Source: Pipra filicauda (lineage: Eukaryota; Chordata; Aves; Passeriformes; Pipridae). Taken from it: a DNA stretch of 64,000 nucleotides. Positions 38,401 through 53,400 of the stretch are shown here, piece by piece. The translations under genes and the position numbers were made by a program. The notes below the pieces were generated by a model that worked only from the letters and a program-made list of their open reading frames with translations, did not search any database and had not been told where the DNA came from. Each line of letters opens with the position of its first letter. Positions within the stretch are counted from its first letter, which is position 1. The stretch is from positions 186,001 through 250,000 of the forward strand of contig NW_024104350.1 in assembly GCF_003945595.2 (NCBI RefSeq), in the 5' to 3' direction.

Positions 38401-41400
38401 AGGCTTCCATCCTTCAGGATTTTAGTGAATGGAGCTGGCTGTAATCTGCTACTGCTCATTTTGTCAGCCTTTCTGAGACTTCTCCTACTGATTCCTGCTG
38501 TTGAAACGACTCCTCAAAAGTACTTTGCACATCAGAATTTTGAAAGAGGATCCTCTCTACGTTTTCCCATGAACGTGGATGTGAAGAATACATAAGTAAG
38601 GTGGTTTTTTTTTGCAAGGAACGCTCTTTCAAACCTTGCTAAAGTAACAGTCATAGAGCAGTACAATTCATACTCCTGATATGTTAAAAATGTAAATTAT
38701 TAGCTTTTATATTTTTGGACCACTGTCCCTCAAAAACAGATTTTGGACTTACCATGCATTATATTTAACTTGCCTTGTTAGTATATGATTTCAACTACTA
38801 ATGCATCTTCTTAATTCTGAGCTTCTGATACAGAATCTCTGCAAATTGGCCAATTACCTGTTACCACCTCAGCCCATCACCTACTTCTTTTGACTTCTTC
38901 TTAACAAGTTTTGTCTTTTTTATTTACATAATTCTGTCAAAATTAAACAGAACTCTAATGGCTGCTTGGCTTCTACAAAACACTGAATTTGAGTGAGATG
39001 AAAGTCACCATTACACTTTGAAAGTAGGATTTTAAAGCAAACCATACACATTACTGGGAGCAGTTCAAGATTGGATCTGTCAGGTTTTTGACTATCTGCT
39101 CTGCGAAATCAGAGGATCTTAGAACTTTATTCTTACTTGTCACTTAAATCCAAGGAGAATAATGACAATCTGTTTACAACTGCATTTCCCACTCATTCAG
39201 CCTCCAACTTCCTCCTTGTAAATAACCTAAGTACAACTGCTTGTCACTGAGGACTCATTACCAACTTTTTATTATTTATGGCCAAAAATTCAAGTTACCA
39301 GGTTAATTCCTCAAATCTAGTAAGGTTTTCTTCAATATGTTGTATCACTCTCCCACTGAGGTGACCTAATTTTATCTTTTCTATGCAGTGTATTCTTCAG
39401 GACAACTGTACCCCACTGGTTTTCTATCTTTGTCCCAGTTTACATGCCTATAATGTCAGAACCTTAAATTCAATCATCTTATTTCTTAATTTGCGACTTT
39501 TGACAATTGCTAAATGATGTATCTTTGCTTTGTAAGTTAATAGCATATATCATCAACCCAAAGTAAATTACAATTTTGCTATAGGCTAGATTAGCTTTCA
39601 GTCACCAAGACTACTAAAAAGAGCTCCAAATTTAAACAGCTTGTGAACTTTACCTGTTTATAAACTTGTCGCAAATACATCATCTCTTCCACAGTTCCCA
39701 AGGAGATCAATCTAAACACTTTAACAGGTCTGTACTGGCCAATTCTGTAAGCTCTGCAAGGACAGTGGCACATCAAAAAACATTTTAAGAGATAAGAGAG
39801 CTCTTGCGGTAGTAAATAAACACAAAAATAAGTAAAAGCATTCTAATAAAATAGGACTATTCTAAATCATGCTTGCGTTGGTTGGGTTGTTTTTCTTTTC
39901 CACATTTTCCTCAGTAATTGATTTCCTTTTCCTTTACCCTTAGTATTCCATGTTTCTCCAGAGGCCTATGAAGTTAAAAAGCTTTCTCCTCAATTTGTAT
40001 CACAAGAACTGCATCCCATCTCTTCTGAAAACACGTCTTCCACTCTGTTCATCTCAGGTTTGTTTCATTTTTCTTTTCTCCTCTCTGTCTACACCTGCTC
40101 TTGCTCAAGGTATTCTCCTATTTGTATTATATAGAGGAATTAGTTCACGGATTACATGGAACACTCTGTTCTTTCTTAACTTTCTAAAGCACTTTGCAAG
40201 TTACAATATCATAAAAACAGCTAATGAACTGGCAGTGTTCTATCCAAATGGTAAATTCTGAGATATCTAATAAACTACATTCCACAAAATTCACAAGAGG
40301 CTGAACTAATTCATAGAAATGTGATCTTGCAAAGATTCTTTAAAGACAGTACCCAATACATGTTTCTGACACACATATTTCTCTCGAACAGGTGAACATA
40401 AATATGTATTAGAAGCGAGAAAGACCCTTAAAATGGAATTATATAATTGCAGGAGATAACAGAAACAATTTATTTCTGCTCATAAAAATATATAGAGCTA
40501 CTGAATTTTGAAAGCTTTCAATGTTCTTTACTTCAGCCAGCCAGAAGTCTGTCTTGAATTCCTAGGGAAACATCCCACAGCCAAAAAGCCTTGAAAGAAG
40601 TATCTGTATTACTAGAAATACTCCAACAGCATAATATAAGAGCTAGAACTGAATGCTGAAAATACTCTAATCTCCACAAGGGTGAAGCAGAAAGGTTGTC
40701 TTTAGGGGTTCTGGAATTCAAAACATCACTTTAACTGGGGTCAACTACAATGTATTCTGTCATGAAAAACACAAGAAAAATGATAGCTACCCACACACCC
40801 ATTCTATAGAGATCACAAAAAGTTATAGTAAAAAATTTCTTCCTCAAGGAAAGTTTTAGTTGGAGAATCAGATTATGGAATGAAAGCGAAAGAAGAGTAC
40901 GACATGGATAAGTTCTGTATTTTGAGAGTGTACCTGTCAATTGCTTGAAGATCATTTGCTGGATTCCACGTAGGATCAAACAGTATAACAACATTGGCAC
41001 CCACAAAATTAAGACCCAGTCCACCAGCCCTAAAAGAATAAAAATGAGAAAAATAGAATTATATGACAATAAAAACAACCCTGAAAAAAAATTTTCTGAA
41101 TTAGATCCATATTGGCATACCCTTCCCAACATAAAAAAGAACACAATAAAGATACTGAAAACAGTGCAGTACAACTTTGTGTTACTGTTGTATTAATAAC
41201 CACCAAGTACTCAAATAACCATTGCTATAAAATGCAGTCTTCTCACCTCAGTATCATGCTTGTTACAAACTGAATAGCTGAGTCATAACCAACTACTATC
41301 AGCTTTCTTAGTAAAAGTCCTGGTTGCTACTTCATTCCCCCTAAGTCCTGTCCAGGTCAGCTCCTCCAGTGATTATACTGAAATTCATAACCACTTTTAT

Positions 41401-44400
41401 GCCAGTTAACTTCATGGAAGCAGGAAAATTTAGGGTGAAATTTTACTTCCTCTAATCCCAGCACAGAGTTTCAACAATAATGCTATGCAGCTTCCACTGA
41501 AATGGTCACACTCTAGGGTAAGTCACACCTGTAAGAATTAACAGCTCTCACAAGTGTATTTGTACAGTATGTCACTCAGCTGTTAAAAACACAGTTGCCC
41601 ACACAGCTGCATATGAGCAATATTCATACCAGTCATTACAAGGAAAAAAGTCCCTGTCAGAAAACTGTCTGCTCTGGGGGTTGGGAGTCACAGTTACATC
41701 ATCTTAAAACACTTAACAGCTGGACTGTTCTTTCAGGTAAAGCCTGCAAGCCAGGAAAGAATTTGAGCACATGCCTAACCTGAGGCAGCTAACTGCAGAA
41801 TCCAATAAACTGCTCAGTTCCTTGGAGTCTGGCATGTGCACAGCTGAATGATTTGACAGGAACAAAAGTGAGGAAAACACCACTTCTCATCCAGGTGCAA
41901 AACAAGCAAATACTGAATATTCTTTTCAACTGGCTCAACCAACCATCGCACAAAAGGGACAAGTTCCTATACAAGCACGTGTTAAACACTATTATTAGCT
42001 AAACTATTAAAACAAATGTTCACATTGACATAGGCATGGCTAAGTTCAAGTGTGTTATTTTCCTGAAAGAGCTACAGCAAAACTGAAAAAGTCAATCGCA
42101 TTTAATTTACCAAGTTTAACAGATTCCTTTAGATTCTGTTTGTTTAAAGCAGACAGGAAAGGTAAAGTTTCCGGTAAAAGACTGAACCAAAAACTTAGGG
42201 AGCCCCACCATGTTTTGGTTTTCAAGGAATCCATCTCAATGTAAACGCAGTTCTGGCCTTGTCCTTCCAGGTGTGATGTGGTGTTGGGTCAGTTAAATCT
42301 GGGAAGTAAGAGGATATGGGAACCTGCCAACACTAACAGATGTTTCCGGCGGATGCACATTCTCAAAGTTTGAAATGCAGAATAAAAATATTTGCATTTT
42401 TTTCAGGATACACTGCGGAATTTTGGAAATTTAGTGTACTTCTTTGCAGTGAAAACAGAATTCAGCCTCTTGTCTTCCCAAACTAACCCTGCAGTTGGAC
42501 TGAAACATAAGTCAATGTGTAAAACAGACTACCTAAAAAAACTAAACAGGATACTTAGCTTTATAATAATTTCACCTTCCAGTATTTCTAAGTATGACAT
42601 AAAAACTCAGGTGCTCTAAAGCAGAAAAAGAATGGCTCCTATGTCCTTCATGGACAGAACAAATGCAGTCATTTGTGCACTGTAAAGCATATCTTCCATT
42701 TTAACTATCATTTTAATTAGCTGTTAGTCATTACTGCAATTTTAATCCATGCAAACCACTATAATATGGCTCAAATAAAGAGTTTTGTTACAATGAACAG
42801 TTGTCAAAAGATCATCTTATTTAAAACTGCACAACTTTTTACCTCAACATTCAGAAGTTACAGAACAATACTGCATTAGGAAAGTTTCTATGAAAGCTTT
42901 GACAATGTAATTCTGTTTACCAAGATAAGTTTTTCATAGCTCCTACATTCTCTCTTTCAGTGAGATCTTGCGGTTTAAAGTTCTTTGAACGTTATCACAT
43001 ATGCATTAAAAGTTATTTGCAACAGAGGTGAGAAGAGTTAAATGAAGCCCTGTAAAAGTAAAAAGTAATGATCAGGAGTCCAGCAATGGACAGTCTTTGA
43101 GAATGCTGCAGGTAGAAGGGAATTGCATATGTAACCTTTCATGAAAAAAAACTACCTACAAATTTCTCTAAGCACTTCTCTTTACATAACAAAGATAACC
43201 AAGATGCAGAAATGGATTTTCATTAACAATTATTCTGAAGGAATTAATCTAGAGAAATACTGGCATAGAAACTCCAGAAATAGTGATTTAAAAACAGGAA
43301 CATTTGCTGCTCTCATTTCTTCACAACACTCCAACGGAACAGAGATGTATTAACTTTGGTACTGTACACAGCTTCCTTTCTCCAGGCTAAGCAGCACCAT
43401 TGGAGTTGCAAGCTCTGACATTCTCCTATCAAGTTACAGCAACTCCAGCAACTATTTTAATGTTTCCAAGCATGCCCAAAAATCCCCTTCTCTTCTTCGA
43501 AATAATCACACATTTTTTTAGCAACACTAGCACAGGATTGAAGTATTCACAAACAGATATTACTTCATGAGACTTAGAAGTTCCAACAGATGCATACTTA
43601 TTTTTCCCTGGTGCTCAAGTCTGAAATCCATGATCTGTATCTAATGGTTTGATCTAATTCAATAGAATTTACAAGTTCCAAAGAAATCAATTATATTTTC
43701 TCTGAACACCTATAAAATATATTTATCCATAAAGCTACCTTAGCCATAGCTACCAATAAAAGCATTAGGGATAGCCATATGATTGCTTGGTACCAATACT
43801 AACTGCAAGATTTGAGGTTAAGCTGATTTAAAAGATTGGTGCTTTCTGTTTTAAAGGTTGCATGTTAATTGCGCTAGTGAATATAATGGGAGACTCAAAA
43901 TTACTACTCAGGGAATTCATCCTTTGCAGAATGCCCTTCTACATGTAAGACTGTGAAAGTATTGTCAGTGAAAATCAGCATTTGGCTTTCTGAGGAATGG
44001 GACTTACAGAAAACACACAAGCTGACTACCCAGAACAATGAGCCAAAAACTTTGCAAGAGAGTACAGACAGAGGAGTATGACTTAGTTCTGTCAACATAC
44101 TATGTATTGAAAAACACAGAACATACTGTAAAGTATATTAACATTGTATATATATTGTATTAACATTGTATATATACTCGAAATCTGAGTAAGTGTAAAA
44201 AGTAATCTCTTGCAGAGTAGAACTACGATAAATCACTTTCTAATTTCCAAAGGATTACAAATGTAAAGCTGCTTCCATTCCTCTGTAACAAACATGAAAA
44301 AAGATCACTTCCTGTTATCTGTGATAAACTAGACAAGGAATTGCACCTCCTGTTTTGCTTAGTACACACTGGTCATATTGACTGCAATTTCATCACAGGC

Positions 44401-47400
44401 TTGTTCCTTTCATTTGCTTTGTAAGATGAGTAACACCAAAACCAACAGAATCAAGATTCTTGTCTCCAGCACCGTCAGCAGGCAGGGAAAGCTTTCAGTA
44501 AAGAAGAACTGACTTGACTGTAGAGTCAAGAATGATTCAAGTTTCACTAAGTTTTCACTTCTGAGCAGGACAACAAAAGCTTCTATTTGTTCTCTTTCTG
44601 TCCTTGTCCAGTAAAAAACTTAACCCAAGATGAAGCATGGAAGTAACCAGAATAAAACAAAAAAGAGTCATTGTTTGTTAATCTATTTCAAAAGAATTCA
44701 CTATCCACCATAAATTGACAAGCAAACTTTGACAGGTAGATACATTTTGAGAAGACAGTCAAGGATTTGCTGAAGTATTTTAAATAGACGTGCTAATTAG
44801 TATGGTTAATAAATTACAGGGAGAGATAATTTTTCAGTTCAATATAGCATTTCCTATTCACTTGCTAGTTCTACCAGTATACAAGAAATTGAGTCTGCCT
44901 ACAATAAAATGAGAAGTCTTGTGGATAATGACATAATAATAATAATGTTGTAGTAATAGTGTTTAAAACGGTTTCTTCCATCCTATAAGAACTGGAAATT
45001 TAAAACTAGGATTCAGATCCTTCAGATCTTAGAAATCCTCATAAAGCAGAGGAGAGGGAGGAAGTCTGTATATATTTTAAGAAGCTTCACACCACAGCAG
45101 TAAGTCTGTACTCAACTAACAGACAAGAGAACAACTCACTTGCTCAAAAAAGTAATCCCTCACAAGGCCATCAAGAAAAATGCAGAGTAACCCATTTGTT
45201 AAACACCAGAAAGACAGATCAAAACAACCCACAACTTAAATTTTCTTACATTGTAGATACAAGACAGATGTTAATTTCTTGAATGTTGTTGAACTCTCTT
45301 ACAATTCTCATCCTATCTTCTGATTTTGTATTTCCATCAAGTCTTCGATAATCCAGCCCAGATGCCATGCAGTACTGTTCCAGCACATCCAGCAACTGAG
45401 TAGAAAAATGAAGGGGAAAAAAAATTATTTACTTAATACTACCTTTTTAATTAAACATGATCACAGAGGCCATGATTATCAAATATATTTTCAATGGACC
45501 AAGCACTGCAAATGAGACTAAATCTTCACCATTTTGGTAACAACATTCATGACTCTCTTTAGTCATAATTCTACAGCACTCAAGGTGATTAATACTGGTC
45601 TGCTGCAGCCTCACTCCACCCTCCAGCCCTGGCTGCCTGTTTCACCTCTGTCACTCAATTAGTTCAACCCAAGAAGCAGGCAGGGAACAGCTTCCTCCCA
45701 TCTCAGCAAGTTGGAATTACTTGAAATACAGCAAAGGAGCACTGGAGCCAGCACAGAGTACAGAGTCAGGGTCCAGGGGCATGGAGAGAAAGAGACTGCA
45801 GTAACCAGGAGCCAGTCTGGTAGCGAACGTGATAAAGCACAGCCTGAGACATACGAGTTCTTTACTGCTGCATCTAAACATTAAACTTGCTTTCCGTCTT
45901 AAAGCCAAAAAAAATTAAATATTTAAGACTTTGAACTATCATTCAAACTGCTATTTCTTAAAAAATACTTTTTAGTGCTATCATTACAGATATTTAAATA
46001 AAGGAAATGATACAACAGAGTGCAGGGTTTCAGAAAACATATTACTCCCTAACAAGAAAATCAAGGAGCAAGTCCCTTAAAAGAGAAATGTACATATTTC
46101 TCTTGCTCCAATTAAACACTGTTTTAAATTCAAATCAACTGGTGCTGCAGGTTTCAGGATTGAAGTTTCATTGCTGCTGATGGTCAAAAGTCAGCAGAAT
46201 GGGGGAAATTTACCAACTTTCAATGCTAGTACAAACATTTTATGATATTGCAGTCATACTGTGCTGTGACACCACTCTAACTCAAGACACACAAACAAAA
46301 CTCAGCTTTCTACAGCCAAAGGAACACAACAATTTTTAAAAGCTCTAAGGAAGACAGAAGGGTGTTACATTTGCTTTGCCATCACCATTTTTATCAAGAG
46401 ATAACATAAGGTTTCAATACACTTCTGGAGTACAGCACACTGTCCTCAGAACTCCTTCCCAACCAAATATGGTTGACAGGCGTCACTTCAGTGCTTCACA
46501 CTTCAGAACTCACTGCTGCAGTTAATTGATGTAAATCACATGGAACTCACCTTTGTGGAAAAGGAGAAAAGAAGAACTTTATCCTTATTTTTTCGGAAGT
46601 GATTTAAAAGCTGCTGCAGGACCTGTAAATGACCCAGAGCACACAAATGAAGAGATTTTTATCCACAAGTCATCTCATGAACACTTACTGATGGTTTCAA
46701 CCTCTAAACAGGGTACACTGTAATTATTTGCAAAGCCAAACAGAGGCATAACAAAAATAATTACCAACATAATTAAATGTGCCAAAGGTAATGGAGATGC
46801 TGGACCTTTTCATTTTTCAGTGATCTTTCTTGCCATGAAAAGGTCATCAGACCACTAAGAGGTAAATTCAGAGCCTATTCATGTCAGCGCACGGATTGCA
46901 ACAAAAAGTTCCTTATGTCACACGCTGGATCAGACTGTGAGTTCTTGTATTTAAAAAATGCACACATTTACCCTGAAAAGTCGAAGGTCTGTTTAAATTT
47001 TCTGTCCTACATCTGAGTTTAGAACTTCTTACAACTTGTCTTCTTAAAATAATCAGTGAGCTGTGTGCCCCTCCCCACTCCCACTCTCATCTGTTGCTCT
47101 GTTTACAGTAGGATCCAGCTTCCCAGACTCTGCACAGCCCTTGACACACCAATAATCCGCCCACACACGACGTTCTGCTGGGGGGGAAAGCAAAAAATCC
47201 AGAGCCTTGTGTATAATAGTGATACTGTTATTTTCAAAAGAAGCATGTCCACATCTGGCAATGGCAGCTCCAGAGCACTGTGCAGAAGTCATACACAATA
47301 GGGAAAAGAGGAATTTTCTCTACCATGACTGTAGTTTTCTCCCACTAGGCAATAAATGTTTAAAAAATTATATTTATTTACAGATAAATACATAAACTTT

Positions 47401-50400
47401 TAATCAACACTGATTTCACTAAAACCCTAACAAATCTTTTGACAACCAAATAGCAATGAATGTTTATATTAACTTTGCAATTCTGGATAATATCTAGAAC
47501 AAAACCCAGAAATTATTCGTCACTTAGTATATGTTATCCAGCTGTTAGAAGTGAAAACAAGGTAAAAATGAGAGATTTTTTTTTGGTCTGGTTTCATTGT
47601 ACATGAACATATAAACTAGGACTTCTTTTACTTGAGAAAAAAAAAATCCACAAAGGGCAGCTTAACAAGAGCTATGCTACTTAAATTTGCATTTTATTTA
47701 GCCACATTAAGAAAAGAAAACAGAACAAAAACAGTGACATTCTTTTAAAGGAGAAGGCACTGGCTACTGTGTTTTTGTTATTATAAAAGTACAGGTCAAA
47801 TCTTGACTTTCCTATACAAGAAGACAAAAACAAATCCACACAGTTTGCTTAAATAAAGTGGATCCATTTCATCCCCATTGGGAATTTAGGTATCCTGGAG
47901 TCAAGAACAACTCTTAACAGGTAAAAGTAATGAATGTTTTTGCACCAAAGAGAAATAAATTCTACACTTGTGCACCAGAGTATTATCCTGTATGGTGTTA
48001 GTCTAAACCAGAAATATTTGGTCATACTCAAGCAAAAGGAAGAATTCTTTATAAGAGTTCACATGGATTTAAACATGTCTCCCCATTGCTACACATTGTG
48101 AGTTGTCTGTGTGTGATGAAATGTTACCTCTGGCTTTTAAGAATATCTTTTTTGTATACAGTTGTTCAAGTTAGCCTACAGTATTTTAAAGACTTCAAAG
48201 CCATGCCTGCCTGGGTGGGAATTATGTTTAATGAAGGAAGTTATCGTTATTTGCAAAGTGCTCCAATAGACTTTTATTTTCCTACTGAAATAATGATAAT
48301 ATGCCAAGCAAAAATTATTAAATCAACCCAGCAGTTATTTCTGAGAGATTTGTATTAATTAAGAACAGTAGTCCATAACCCCAAAAATGATGTGTGTGGA
48401 AACATTATACGTGCAGTTTAAAGAAAAAAAAAGTTATTTTAAGTGCCCAGACATTTAATAGCCCTTTACACTTAAAATGCTAGTAGAGTCTCTCTGAGCC
48501 AGAATTTTAACAAAACCATAGAAATAATCAGACCAGGTAGCAATGAGAAATACTGCAGGCTTGTAAAGCTATGCTCACTCATCTTCTTTTCCAAGCAGTC
48601 CCCAATACTTCTGTGTGAACAACCTGCAAAGAAAAAGCTATGTTTCCTATGTGTTCTATCTCTGCTTGCTTCGAGAATAATAGATACTTTAAGCAGATAG
48701 ATTAACCTGTTCAACTCTTCAAAACAGTTGCAGCAGCTTAGCTAATAAACTTCATTAAAAATCCAAACATTTCCCTGAATAAATTTTAAAAAAATGTCAA
48801 AAACCTTGCAACTATGCTCATTTACAAAAGAATAACCACCTGTACCAAAATTTCTGTGTAGTTTGTACTAAATTTTAATTTAAAAGACTAAGTAATATCT
48901 ATTCAGTCTACACTACTAGATGAAAGTTACAAAAGAATTTCAAGTAGTTTCTAGAATTTATTTATGAAACAGAAAATATAAAGTACTACAGTGAGACAAG
49001 GTTATTAAAAACATTTTACTATCATTTGTCTCAGTTATTTCCAAACAAACATGTTACAAATTGACAAAGTAGTTTTCAAGCTCTAGTGTCTATTGACTCT
49101 CCTGTGATTACCTTCTCATGGTAAGAGGACTTTCTAAATTAAATACTTCCTGAACAACTTTGCTTCCACAGCATAAAACCCGAAATCATCACCAACAGCT
49201 TCCTTTTTAAAATTTAGAATAGTAAACAAAACAGCAAGTCAGACATTTATGATCTAGTTTTTGGCATCATCATTATTCTGAAGTCAAAATTAATGGACTA
49301 AAACCCAGCTGATTTTTCAATATGGCTACAGAGCCCACTACATAAAAGTCCTCCTTCCAGGTACAGAGATCACAGAGTCATAGAATGGTGTGGGTTGGAA
49401 AGGACCTTAAAGATCATCTAGTTTCAAACCACACCACCATGGATGGGCAGGGATGCCACCTATTAGACTCAGGGTCCCATCCAGCCTGGCCTTGCACACT
49501 TCCAGGGATGGGGCATCCACAACTTCTCTGGGAAACCTGTTCCAGCGCCGCACTACTCTGAGAATAAAGAATTTCCTTCTATTATCTAACATAAACCTAC
49601 TCTCTCTTCCAGTTTAAAGCCATTACCCCCTTCCCTATTACTGCAGAAGATCTGCCTCCAGCTTTCTTTAGGCTCCCTTCAAGTACTCAAAGGTGGCAGT
49701 AAGGTCACCCTAACAGCCTTCTCTTCTCCAGGCTGAGCACCCTCAATTCTCTCAGCCTTTCCTTGTAGGAGTGCTGCTTCATCCCCCTAATTACCTTCAT
49801 GGCCCTCCTCTGGATTCGCTCCAACAGGTCCATGTATTTTTTGTGCTGTGAAGCTGGACACAAGAATGGAGCAAAGGGGGAGAATCACCTCCCCTGACCT
49901 GCTGGACACATCTCTTTTGCTGCAGCCCAGGACATGTTCAGCTTTCCATGCCAGCTCACATCCAGGCTCTCACCCCCCAGCACCCCCAGGTCCTGTTCGG
50001 CAGGGCTGCTCTGACCCAGGCGCCACAAACCTGCTGAGGGTGCACTCAATCCCCTCATGGAGACCATCAGCCCAGGACTGGGCTGAACACTGATTCCTGG
50101 GGGACTACCAGTGACCAGATACCAACTGGATGTAACTCCATTCACCACCAGTATCTGGGCCAGCCAGCCAGCCAGTCTTTAACCCAGCAAAGAATGTGCC
50201 TCTCCAAGCCACAGGCTGTCAGCTTTTCCAGGAGAAAGCCATGCAAGATTAAAAAAAATATATATATATAAAAAATAATAACATGAGCAATATCATGGGA
50301 GAATAACCAGTAATAGAATTGCTTCATAAGCACTACTGAAGATCATGGACTTTGTTTTTAGACCTATGTATTAAATATTTGCATTGTTAAAAATTTAACA

Positions 50401-53400
50401 ACTATGTTCATTTTCATGAGATAATTAAGTGTATACAACAAAGTTAGCGTGCAGGTATCTCACACATATGTAATAATAGTAAAGAAAGGTGTTGCTTGCA
50501 TAATAACAAATCAATGAAGTGGTAATAGCCATTACTGTTACAACAATGTGGTCTTCCCACTGCCACCAGTCCCAAACAAAAACTGTGAATAACCAGGCTT
50601 ATAGAGAGCAAAAATCCTGCACAGCTTCTAATTTCTCAGTTACTCTCAGCCCAGGAACACTCCTAAAACTAGTATAGTTTTCTTTTTAGTAGGGTACCTC
50701 AGACTTCTTTTTAACTTGCATTAGACATCATTAAACATCTTTTGTTCCTCTCTGAAACCAGAGCAAGACAGTTTCTGAGGTAAGGTGTTTTACAGATTCA
50801 TACTCGACACATTTATTTTAGTCAACTTTAGCAGGACTTCTGTAGCAGTGAATCTGATGAGAAACTGGTTTAAACATGTTTCAAAATGGCTTTTTGTATT
50901 TTCTGCAGTGTCATTGCTCCCTCTTCCCGACCCCCCCTGTGAAGGACTATTGTCTCTCATACAAAGCGTCCTGGGAAGGTGTCCTGAGGTGTTTTTCATT
51001 GGTCCTTGGTTAACCCCTTCCTATTGGCTGTTGACCCTTTACCTGATGGGTTTTTCTGTGTGACCCTGAACTTGTGATTGGTTCCCCTTTGACCCTCCTA
51101 AAAGCTTTATAAACCCCTTCCCAACAATAAACTCCCTCTTGCCTCCTCTCCACGCCGGTGTGCTGTCTCTGTGCCTGCCATGGAGCCACGTGCGTGGTGG
51201 GAGGGGAGGGCACCTCTCCCCTCCAGGCTCGGGGCCTGAAAAACCCTGTCGCTGGAGTCCCCTTTCCCGTCCACCAAGACGTCGGAATGGTTCTTCAGAT
51301 GGAGAAGGAACTAGAGCTGGGCTCCCCCACGTCATGGGTGGGGAAAGGGATCCAGAGACTTCTATTATTTTCATTTAATGTCCATAATGTCCAAGGGTTC
51401 AAAAAGTCAGTAAGCATTCAGTACACCTTTACCAGATTCATACTACTTATGATTGTGTAGGTCCCTGTAATAGAGAGAGAGATCCAGCTACAACAACTCC
51501 AGCTATGACTGCTGCATTGAAGAGGAGAGACACTGCTGCCCTGAACACGGAAAGGATCTTTCCTTCTTCCCTTCTGGACTTTTCTTGGAGGGAAAAGAGA
51601 TTTAATCCAATGTAAATATTGCTTTACCATAGGAGAGATAGTTAGGATTATGTATATAATGTATTATAATATTTATTTGTGTAATAATTGTAATACAATT
51701 CCCTTCACCCTATATTGAGTCTTGTGTCTGGAAAACCCCTCTCACACTGGGGTCAGTTGTGGGAGGGGGGCTTGGACTTGGAAATTGGATTTTTGGGGGT
51801 CTCAAACCACCAGAGTCTCGCTCACATTCATCCTTAAGACATTATTTTCAGGCTGGAGAGTCTCAGCCTACTTGGCTGCTTCTGACCCACAGTTACTAAT
51901 CACCTTTGTGGCCCTTCTCTGAACCTTCTTCTGAACCTTTTCAAGGTCTAACACATGCTTTTTTAGAGGAGGGACTGGAAGTACACACAATACTGAAGGT
52001 ATGCACCAATCATTAAGTCCATAATGATTTTGTTTTGCTCTCTTTTCTTTCCCAAGTATCCCCAACTGCCACTGGAACCCATGGTTTCATGAACCAACAA
52101 TTCTGTTGACTGCAAGGGTAGTTTCCATGCCCACCATTAAACATGAAGCTAACATCTCCAAATATCTTATCCAGCCTTTGCCCAGATGTATCCTGATCCA
52201 TGACAGCAGATACCTGCTGTGGTATGACCAACCACAAATAGAATGATTAAAACCCCCACAACTATTAGGTGTACATTTTCTTACATCCATACACTATAGC
52301 ACAGACGTATTACTATTAATAATACTTATTTTTCTTCTAAGGAATGGGTTTACCTTCATTTTTCCACTGTATTTTGGATCCGAAATGGTTTCAAAGGCTG
52401 CATCTTTGCTTAACTGCACAAAATCTGGAAAACTTGAAAATACCTGGCTGCAAACTCGTTTGATATGTGCTTCCTGGAAGAAAAGCAGAAAGATTGAATA
52501 GATCTTAAAAATTAGAGCTATATTAGGATACCAGTAAGCTATACAAGGAGTTAAACAGGTTGAAATGTGATCTCCAAACTATCTCAAGAAGAGTTATGTG
52601 TGCTTTTATTCAGTTCACTACAAAACTACTGCATAAAACACCCCCTGTGTGCTTTGCTTTACTTCATTTAAAAACAAAAGAGATTGCTAATCTGAAACCA
52701 TGGATTGTAGCTACTAGAGTAAAAGATGCTAAAAGTTTCTTCTCCTGGCCAAAAACTGCAATAGGACTGGCCAGAACTGTCAGTCTCAAAAAATTCTGTT
52801 GCCTTCAGTTTTGCATTACCCAACAGTTTTGTACCAGCATTTCTCTTGACCCACTGGCACAATAAGCCAACACGGGAATTACATATTGTTCCACTGATAC
52901 AACAAAAAACTGCATGGGAAGTGCATTTAAACTGTTCAAGAGCCACATAAAGCTCCACTGCTAGAATTTAGGTCTGAACTTGAACATAACCTCACACGTA
53001 TTTATGTCCACTTTTCCAGAGAGAAAGAAAAGATCACATATCTCACCTAAAACATGAAATGGACTTTAATACTAAAAGTAAGAAATACTACAAAGTATCA
53101 GTTTCTTCAATGGATTTTGGCAGTTAATAATTATGAATGGTGTGATAGATTAAATAAAAAATACTTATATTGTGTTATTTCAGAGGTTATTTAAACCCCA
53201 AATGTTATTACAATAAAAAACTACATATGGAATACAGAAAAGAAGCCCACTGAAAACACTTGGGTACATACTGTATATAAAGCCCTGGACAGTCAGAGTA
53301 ACATTTCCTAGAAAGCAAAACTGCTTCAATGGAACAAATTTGCAAAATCAGTTGGGATACTTGATTTCTCTTCCTCAGTGGCTTCTGAGAGAAAGTGGTA

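Larger units (their letters stand above)
46623..52353 (-). other. ERCC6L2: ERCC6L2 intron with transposable-element cluster, 5.7 kb
   Basis: The left part (46623-49365) is unique sequence with no recognised gene. The right part, from 49366 to about 52260, is built largely of mobile-element remains: a CR1 fragment, LTR-like sequence and a decayed LINE-like block. Confidence 0.8.

Noticed and set aside
37854..38444. Plus-strand open frame of 196 codons
   Set aside because: Intronic, low-complexity in places (Lys run, Ser-rich end), no protein family recognised, and partly over a possible CR1 remnant.
40731..41174. Minus-strand open frame of 147 codons with hydrophobic stretches, looking like a membrane protein
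   Set aside because: It overlaps the ERCC6L2 motif V exon in a different phase; the hydrophobic look comes from AT-rich intron.
51139..51460. Overlapping open frames in GC-rich sequence after the LTR-like block
   Set aside because: No similarity to retroviral or host proteins; more likely LTR leader sequence.
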